Assembly (NCBI GenBank): GCA_046565595.1
Contig: JBKHYG010000077.1
Coordinates: 1 to 12,022, forward strand
DNA: 12,022 nucleotides
Origin: JBKHYG01 sp046565595
Lineage (GTDB): Bacteria; Actinomycetota; AC-67
Reading direction: 5' to 3'
In this document: in pieces, positions 7,267 to 12,022 of the stretch
Position numbering within the stretch: position 1 is the first letter of the stretch
How the letters are laid out: every line of letters starts with the position of its first letter
The notes under the pieces: model-generated
What the model was told of the DNA's origin: nothing
The model's database searches: none
The model's input: the letters and a program-made list of their open reading frames with translations, nothing else
Program-made: the position numbers and the translations under genes

Positions 7267-8253
7267 GTGACACATCATCGGCCGAGCAGAGCGCTCGTAA
7301 CCGGAGGCGCCGGATTCATCGGCAGCCATCTGGTCGAAGCGCTTGCCGCTCGGGGAGACCAGATCACCGTCTTAGATGACGGACGCAATTCGAAGGTCTC
7401 TGAGAACCTCGGCAAACTCGCCGACCAGATCACCCTGCTGCAGGGCGATTGCACCCGCGCAGCCGACGCCCTGGCTCACGCCGAGCCCGATGTCGTCTAC
7501 CACCTGGCATCACCCGCGTATGTGCCGCCCAGCGTCGATGATCCCCTCAGCGACCTGCGGGGAAATGTCGAACAGACGCTCCACCTGTTGCAGGCTCTGC
7601 GCCAGCACTCGCGTCCCCCGCGACTGGTCCATGTGTCCAGCGCAGCCATCTACGGTCACCCGCCGGTTCAGCCGATCCGCGAGACCTACCCGCCGGCACC
7701 GGTCAGCCCCTATGGGGTCGACAAGTTCTGTGCCGAGGAACATGTCCGCGTCGCCTCGCAACTGCATGATCTGCGAGCCGTGGTCCTGCGCTACTTCCCC
7801 GTCTACGGCCCGCGCCAACGCAAGCAGGTCGTTTACGACCTGATCTGCAAGCTCGACTCAGATCAAGACCGCCTAGAGATCCACGGCACCGGCCGGGAAC
7901 TGCGCGACCTCACCTTCGTCGACGACATCGTGCGAGGCACGATGCTCGCGGCGGACCGCGCGCCCGGTCGGGGCGAGGCCTACAACCTCGGCAGCGGACG
8001 CATGGTCACCATCGAGCATCTCGCGCGCACCATCTGCGAGGTCCTAGGCCTCACCCCTGAACTCGCTTTCACCGGCAGCGTCCGGCCAGGCGACGCCGAG
8101 CGCATAGTGGCGGACATCACGGCCCTGCGGACACTGGGGTACGAGCCCAAGGTGGGTCTGCGCGACGGGATCGCGCGCACGGTCGCCTGGCACCGGGCCA
8201 GCAAGAGCAGCCACGCCTCGATCAACAGCGACGATCATCGGACGGTCGCCTGA
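7267..8253 (+). CDS. NAD-dependent epimerase/dehydratase, extended SDR family (nucleotide-sugar modifying)
   Basis: The protein has 328 residues from GTG 7267, preferred for its Shine-Dalgarno; starting at GTG 7204 would add 21 residues and give 349. The Rossmann NAD motif is TGGAGFIG (G13, G16, G19 numbered from 7267), followed by an Asp-rich second strand (VLDDGRNS) where the NAD ribose is bound. The catalytic triad is visible: S125 in VSSAAIYG, and Y149-x3-K153 in SPYGVDK. The C-terminal substrate domain carries YNLGSG and RPGDAERIVAD, usual for enzymes acting on UDP-, GDP- or dTDP-sugars such as 4-epimerases, 4,6-dehydratases and UDP-xylose synthases. I cannot choose among them. It would feed a precursor to the neighbouring glycosyltransferases. 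One nucleotide separates its stop from the next ATG. It heads the second gene run. Confidence 0.92.
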   Translation: MTHHRPSRALVTGGAGFIGSHLVEALAARGDQITVLDDGRNSKVSENLGKLADQITLLQGDCTRAADALAHAEPDVVYHLASPAYVPPSVDDPLSDLRGNVEQTLHLLQALRQHSRPPRLVHVSSAAIYGHPPVQPIRETYPPAPVSPYGVDKFCAEEHVRVASQLHDLRAVVLRYFPVYGPRQRKQVVYDLICKLDSDQDRLEIHGTGRELRDLTFVDDIVRGTMLAADRAPGRGEAYNLGSGRMVTIEHLARTICEVLGLTPELAFTGSVRPGDAERIVADITALRTLGYEPKVGLRDGIARTVAWHRASKSSHASINSDDHRTVA

Positions 8254-8254
8254 C

Positions 8255-9415
8255 ATGCGCATCGCGTTCGTTCCCGCCGCCCGCATCATCGGTGACGACC
8301 TCCCCAACGGAGAGGCTCTCGCCGCGATGGGCGTCTTGCGCGAACTCGCGAGCCGAGGCCACGAACTGTTGATCTACTGCGAACGCTCACAGATCCGCGA
8401 ACCGATCCCGAACGCAACCATCGTCGAGATCAGCGCAGAAGGCCCGACGGCAGGGGCCGGGCGTATCGCTTTCAGCGACCGGATCGCCAGGGACCTGGCC
8501 AAACGGCACGCCGAGAAGCCCGTTGAAGTTGCACACCTACTTCTGCCGATAACCGTAGACGAGGGGTACGCACCTGCTCTGCCGGCAGGAGTACCGCTCG
8601 TCATAGGACCTGTGACTGGCTCGTGGCCTCGCGCGGCATCATCCTCCCCCCGGTTGGCTGCGCGGGCCGCGGGCCTACTTACCGATCCGGTCGAGAAGCG
8701 TCGTCACAGCAAGACGCTTCGTACGGCCGAGACCATCCTGGTGGCCACATCGGATGCCACCAACCAACTGCCTCAAGAACTGCGCGGCCGGTTCGTCCCC
8801 TGCTCTCCAGGGGTCGTCGCCGACCGGTTCGCGCCGGAGCCTCTGCCGAACGACCCGAACATCGGGTTCCTGTCGGTGCTCTCGTCACGCAAGGGTGTCC
8901 ACCTGCTGCTGGAAGCTTTCCGGACCGTGCGCGAACGCGTCCCGCGCGCACGCCTGTTCGTCGCTGGCGACGATCCAGACGGATTGCGCCCAGCCCTCGA
9001 GGCTCGCGCCAGCGAACTCGGCGTGGCCGATGCCGTCACCTTCCTCGACGGCATCGCGCCCGCCGACACCCCCGGCTTCTACTCGAAGATCCGGGTCTTC
9101 TGTCAGCCGAGCATCGGCGAACCTTTCGGTGCCACGGTGCTCGAAGCGATGGCGAAAGGTCGGCCCGTGGTGGCTACCTGTCAGGGCGGCCCAGCCGATA
9201 CGGTCATCGACGGGGTGACCGGCCGTCTCGTGCCGCCGAACGCCGTCGAGCCTCTCGCGGATGCCTTGGTGCAGATACTGGCCGACCCCGCAGCTGCCCA
9301 GCGGTTGGGTGCTGCAGGCGCCGAGCGCGTCCGCGCCATCTACGACCTTCCGCGCATCGTTTCGACGATGGAACGCGCCTACCACGATCACTCCGAGAGG
9401 GTCCATGCCTCCTGA
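8255..9415 (+). CDS. GT4-like glycosyltransferase
   Basis: The protein has 386 residues. The N-terminal domain opens MRIAFVPAARIIGDDLPNGE. A linker region runs VPCSPGVVADRFAPEP, the place where GT4 enzymes usually carry their NGVD motif. The donor domain has SVLSSRKGVHLLLEAF (R212, K213, G214), FVAGDDPDG, and the canonical E289-x7-E297 (EPFGATVLE) followed by AMAKGRPVVATCQGGPADTV and DGVTGRLV. ATG 8255 lies one base after the epimerase stop with only a weak G-rich stretch upstream, so reinitiation after the epimerase is likely. The stop lies inside the flippase gene, an 11-bp overlap. It should add a sugar to the lipid-linked intermediate on the cytoplasmic face. The acceptor domain differs clearly from the other GT4 proteins in the window, pointing to a different acceptor rather than gene duplication. 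Confidence 0.92.
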   Translation: MRIAFVPAARIIGDDLPNGEALAAMGVLRELASRGHELLIYCERSQIREPIPNATIVEISAEGPTAGAGRIAFSDRIARDLAKRHAEKPVEVAHLLLPITVDEGYAPALPAGVPLVIGPVTGSWPRAASSSPRLAARAAGLLTDPVEKRRHSKTLRTAETILVATSDATNQLPQELRGRFVPCSPGVVADRFAPEPLPNDPNIGFLSVLSSRKGVHLLLEAFRTVRERVPRARLFVAGDDPDGLRPALEARASELGVADAVTFLDGIAPADTPGFYSKIRVFCQPSIGEPFGATVLEAMAKGRPVVATCQGGPADTVIDGVTGRLVPPNAVEPLADALVQILADPAAAQRLGAAGAERVRAIYDLPRIVSTMERAYHDHSERVHAS

Positions 9416-10988
9416 GGTAGTCCCTGGCGTCGTCGAACATCCGGAACTAGATACCGGGCCGACCGCCCATCCCGAACTCGATTCCCGAGAGGTCAGCCGG
9501 CTAGCCATGCGAGGCGTCGGTGTGCTGATGCTCCGCAGCCTCGCGCAACGCGGACTGCAGATGGCGGGCAACATCCTGCTGGCGCGTTGGCTCGCTCCAA
9601 CGACCTTCGGCCTGTACGCGGTCATCTCGTTCCTCGTCGGTATCGCAGGGTTCCTCTCGGATCTGGGAGTCGGCGCGAGCCTGGTCCAGCGTCGCGAGCG
9701 TCTCACCGACTCGGACCTGAAGGCCGCCTTCACCCTGTCGCTCGGATTGAACGCGATCGCGGTCGCGGCGCTGTGGGCGATCTCGCCGCTGCTCGTACGC
9801 ATCTATGACGCACCCGAAGCGATAATGACCATCCGAGCGTTGGCGCTCACGATCTTCCTCGGGACCTTCGCTCAGATCCCGGCTGTCGTCCTCGAACGAG
9901 CCCTGCAGTTCAAGGCACTCGCGGTAGCGGAACTGTCCGGACAGGTCGCCTACCTGAGCGTGGCCTTGACGATGGCGTTCCCCTATTGGCGTCAACCGGG
10001 GCTGGCTGAAGAGCGGGCCGCGAGCGCCGTCTGGATATTCGTCTACGCGACCCTGGCTTCGCGGGCGGTGCACGCGATCATCGTCAACCTGCGTTCCCCA
10101 TGGCGTCCCGGCCTGTCGACCGAACCAGAGCGGATGCGACGGTTGCTGGCCTTCGGGTTGCCGTTCCAGTTGAACGGGTTGATCAACGCTCTGAAGGACA
10201 ACTTCATCCCGATCTTCATCGCTCTGGTCGTCGGTGCGCGAGCGACCGGATATGTCGTCTGGGCGGTCGGTCTGGTTACCAACGCCCTGGTGCTCATGCC
10301 GATCGTCAGCAAGGTCGCCTTCCCCGCATACTCGCGGCTGCAGCACGACATGAAGGCACTGAAGGTCGCCATCGAGACCAGCATCCGCTTGGTTGCGATG
10401 ACGGTCATACCCGCAGCCCTGTTCCTGGCCGCCTTCGCCCGACAGATCGTCGAGCATGTCTATGTACCCAAGTGGGAGCCTGCACTTCCCACCGTCTACC
10501 TGTTGTTGATCCCGATGATCCACGCGTCCTACTCGACGGTGTGCGTGAGCGCCCTATATGGCGTGGGACGCGCGAAGACGGTGCTGCGCCTGACGCTGGT
10601 CTGGGCGATAGCCGGATGGGCGCTCGGCATCCCGCTGACGCTGGCGGTCGGCATGCATGGGTTCGCCATCGCGATGAGCATCGTCAGTTGGTTGTCGTTC
10701 ATGAGCGTCCGAGCGATCAACAAGGTGGTCAAGATCTCGTTCATCCCCGACCTTCTGCGCATCACCTTCATCGCTGCCGTTCCCGCGTCGGTCTGCGCGA
10801 TCGCCAGCGCGGCCTTCGTCCACGACGCATGGCAACTGCTTGCGCTCGCGATCGCCGGAGGCATCGCATACCTGAGTGGACTGTGGCTGAGCGGCGACCT
10901 GAAGATGGTGCTGAAACTCGTGCAGCATTCGCGAAAGCCGCATCCACAGCCGATAGTCGCGACCCAGGTGGTGACCGAGAATGCCTAG
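9405..10988 (+). CDS. Wzx-like polysaccharide flippase (MOP superfamily, PST type)
   Basis: The protein has 527 residues with many hydrophobic helices, consistent with the 12-14 membrane segments of the family. The open frame reaches back to 9261, but that overlaps the preceding gene by 155 bp; ATG 9405 follows GAGAGG (9395-9400). The family signature is strong near the N-terminus: NILLARWLAPTTFGLYAVIS, then FLSDLGVGASLVQRRE, the arrangement of PST/WzxC/TuaB-type exporters. A later stretch, GLPFQLNGLINALKDNF, marks the second half of the bundle. About 35 residues precede the first helix and contain a duplicated HPELD motif; the roughly 20-residue C-terminal tail is hydrophilic. It would flip undecaprenyl-linked glycan units to the periplasmic side. 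It is the strongest evidence for a Wzx/Wzy-type pathway. It overlaps both neighbours (11 bp and 8 bp). The family is sure; the substrate is not. Confidence 0.93.
   Translation: MPPEVVPGVVEHPELDTGPTAHPELDSREVSRLAMRGVGVLMLRSLAQRGLQMAGNILLARWLAPTTFGLYAVISFLVGIAGFLSDLGVGASLVQRRERLTDSDLKAAFTLSLGLNAIAVAALWAISPLLVRIYDAPEAIMTIRALALTIFLGTFAQIPAVVLERALQFKALAVAELSGQVAYLSVALTMAFPYWRQPGLAEERAASAVWIFVYATLASRAVHAIIVNLRSPWRPGLSTEPERMRRLLAFGLPFQLNGLINALKDNFIPIFIALVVGARATGYVVWAVGLVTNALVLMPIVSKVAFPAYSRLQHDMKALKVAIETSIRLVAMTVIPAALFLAAFARQIVEHVYVPKWEPALPTVYLLLIPMIHASYSTVCVSALYGVGRAKTVLRLTLVWAIAGWALGIPLTLAVGMHGFAIAMSIVSWLSFMSVRAINKVVKISFIPDLLRITFIAAVPASVCAIASAAFVHDAWQLLALAIAGGIAYLSGLWLSGDLKMVLKLVQHSRKPHPQPIVATQVVTENA
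9438..9482 (+). repeat. Imperfect 15-bp direct repeat encoding HPELD twice
   Basis: Copies at 9438-9452 and 9468-9482 match at 13 of 15 bases; both differences are silent (CCG/CCC and CTA/CTC). They encode HPELD twice, ten residues apart, in the cytosolic N-terminal tail of the flippase. Retention of the peptide with silent changes hints at selection on the protein, but two copies are too few to be sure. Confidence 0.6.
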
Positions 10989-11829
10989 CGCAGCATGTCT
11001 CGCCTGCGGATGTTTCGACCGCCAGCCCCGACACCGACTCGGCAAGTACCGGATCGATGCCTGCGGATCGTGCGGCATGCACACCCTGGATCCGAGCCCC
11101 CCTTCGGTTGTCCTGGAAGAGTTCGACTCGGGTGACGGATACAGCGGCGCCTTTGAGCTCGAGGATGAGATGCTCGCCCAACATGCTCGGACGCTGGCCT
11201 CGCTGGAACAGGTCGTTCCCGCGGGCCGGTTGCTCGATGTCGGCAGCGGACCTGGCTTCCTGTTGCGTGCGGCCCGAGAACGCCGATGGAACGCGGTCGG
11301 GCTCGATCCGAGCCCCTTCGCTGTTGCTCAGGCTCGCCGGAACGGTTTCGAGGCCCACCAAGGGATGCTCGAAGAGGTAGACCTGGCCGAACGCTCCTTC
11401 GATGCGCTCGCGCTGCTCCAGGTCATCGAACATGTGACCGATCCACGACCGCTGCTGGACGCCTGCCGGCGCCTGCTACGGCCTGGCGGCGCGATCGTTG
11501 TCGCAACACCGAACCCCGCGTCGATGCTTGCTCGAGCCAAGAGAGAGGGTTTCAACTACTGGATCCCGCCGATCCACTGCGTCTGGTACACCCCGCGCGC
11601 GCTGACGATGGTCCTGCGCCGCGCCGGTTTCCGTGTCGTTTCTCGCACCACATGGAGTGCTCGTTCGCCGCAGCTGCATGACGGCGTGGACGCGCTGCAA
11701 CACTCGCGGCTCGGCAAGGTCCTCCCCGTGCGGACGCACCGGTTCGCTGGCGATCTGCTGGCACGAGCCGCAGACCGCCTCGGATATGGCTCCATAACCG
11801 AACAGATCGCGATCCGGGAGGGCAGATGA
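10981..11829 (+). CDS. Zinc-ribbon SAM-dependent methyltransferase
   Basis: The protein has 282 residues. The N-terminus carries two Cys pairs, C6-x2-C9 and C28-x2-C31 (plus C11), spaced like a small zinc ribbon, then a Tyr/Gly-containing linker. The methyltransferase domain has motif I LLDVGSGPGF (84-93), an acidic end of strand 2 at D109 (GLDPS), FDALALLQVIEHVTDP, and LRPGGAIVVATPNP, typical of the Methyltransf_11/23 type. HCVWYTPRAL near 200 matches a feature I recall in members from glycan loci. Enzymes with this layout commonly methylate sugars in surface polysaccharides, or act on the glycan terminus; the exact target is not visible. AGGTGG (10966-10971) sits 9 nt before the ATG. It overlaps the flippase stop by 8 bp and shares ATGA with the next gene, so it belongs to the same operon. 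Confidence 0.92.
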   Translation: MPSAACLACGCFDRQPRHRLGKYRIDACGSCGMHTLDPSPPSVVLEEFDSGDGYSGAFELEDEMLAQHARTLASLEQVVPAGRLLDVGSGPGFLLRAARERRWNAVGLDPSPFAVAQARRNGFEAHQGMLEEVDLAERSFDALALLQVIEHVTDPRPLLDACRRLLRPGGAIVVATPNPASMLARAKREGFNYWIPPIHCVWYTPRALTMVLRRAGFRVVSRTTWSARSPQLHDGVDALQHSRLGKVLPVRTHRFAGDLLARAADRLGYGSITEQIAIREGR

Positions 11830-12022
11830 GCCTCACGGTCGCGATCCTCTGTCAAGACGAGGAACGCAACATCGAGGCGGCCATCGCCTCGGCTGCGTTC
11901 GCTGACGAGGTATTGATCGTCGATGGTGGCTCCAAGGATCGCTCGATCCAGGTTGCCATCGCTGCTGGTGCGCGGGTCGTTGAGCGCCCCTTCGATGCAT
12001 TCGCGCACCAGCGAAACTTCGC
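11826..12022 (+). CDS. GT2 glycosyltransferase, 3'-truncated by the window edge
   Basis: Only the first 65 residues are present. ATG 11826 overlaps the previous stop (ATGA) and follows GGGAGGG (11816-11822). The start MSLTVAILCQDEERNIEAAI, then ADEVLIVDGGSKD (D33), GARVVERPF and HQRNF correspond block by block to the WaaE/KdtX-like GT2 group (usual forms: TLNEExNI, ADEIvvvDSGSTD, QKNF). Known members add a glucose in lipopolysaccharide core or act in exopolysaccharide pathways. In this copy, Cys-Gln-Asp replaces the usual Thr-Leu-Asn/Lys-Asn, and Gly-Gly-Ser-Lys replaces Ser-Gly-Ser-Thr. The catalytic Asp pair expected further on is beyond the window, so activity cannot be judged. The group assignment rests on these N-terminal blocks only. 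Confidence 0.85.
   Translation, partial: MSLTVAILCQDEERNIEAAIASAAFADEVLIVDGGSKDRSIQVAIAAGARVVERPFDAFAHQRNF

Noticed and set aside
9261..9404. Upstream extension of the flippase to ATG 9261
   Set aside because: The added residues lie over the preceding gene and do not look like a flippase; ATG 9405 has GAGAGG upstream.
9501..10523. A 340-codon minus-strand frame opposite the flippase
   Set aside because: The composition is dominated by Arg, Asp, Gln and Glu, the expected mirror of membrane-helix codons; no motif or ribosome site seen.
10100..11380. A 426-codon plus-strand frame overlapping the flippase and methyltransferase
   Set aside because: Both overlapped genes have strong family motifs in other frames; this translation is an Arg-rich shadow.
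1..12022. Paralogous duplication among the six GT4 genes
   Set aside because: Apart from the family motifs, the N-terminal domains and linkers differ strongly, and I saw no long shared nucleotide stretches.

Overview
The window is a dense, high-G+C stretch (by eye in the low-to-mid 60s %) of a bacterial surface-polysaccharide biosynthesis locus. It holds 12 protein genes: six GT-B fold (GT4-like) glycosyltransferases, two GT2 glycosyltransferases, one NAD-dependent sugar-nucleotide epimerase/dehydratase, one Wzx-type flippase and two SAM-dependent methyltransferases. I see no tRNA, rRNA, CRISPR array, insertion sequence or phage gene. The base composition, the use of GTG and TTG starts, and two genes that look leaderless fit Actinomycetota or a similar high-G+C lineage. 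This is an inference from style, not a marker-based assignment.

Layout. Positions 1-1901 (+) carry the 3' part of one GT4 gene and a complete GT4 gene, 2 nt apart. A lone methyltransferase gene then lies on the minus strand (2574-1849). It overlaps the preceding gene tail-to-tail by 53 bp and faces the next plus-strand gene across only 35 bp. Positions 2610-7133 (+) form a tight run GT4-GT4-GT2-GT4 in which every junction is a 4-bp stop/start overlap. A 133-bp spacer (7134-7266) follows and contains a strong imperfect hairpin. Positions 7267-12022 (+) form a second run: epimerase, GT4, flippase, zinc-ribbon methyltransferase and the 5' part of a GT2, again with a 1-nt gap or short overlaps.

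How it would work together (inference from families). The epimerase supplies a modified sugar nucleotide. The cytoplasmic GT4 and GT2 enzymes extend a lipid-linked oligosaccharide one sugar at a time. The methyltransferases may decorate or cap it, and the Wzx-like protein would flip the product across the membrane. Up to eight glycosyltransferases implies a long or branched repeat unit. The initiating phosphoglycosyltransferase, a Wzy polymerase and a chain-length/export system are not in this window and would be expected nearby if this is a Wzx/Wzy pathway.

Nothing here is clearly an undescribed system. The points most worth a second look are the strand-inverted methyltransferase with its minimal divergent promoter region, the Cys4 segment in the GT4 at 3755-4984, the atypical donor-side motif of the GT4 at 5937-7133, the hairpin at 7141-7183, and the repeat-bearing N-terminal tail of the flippase.
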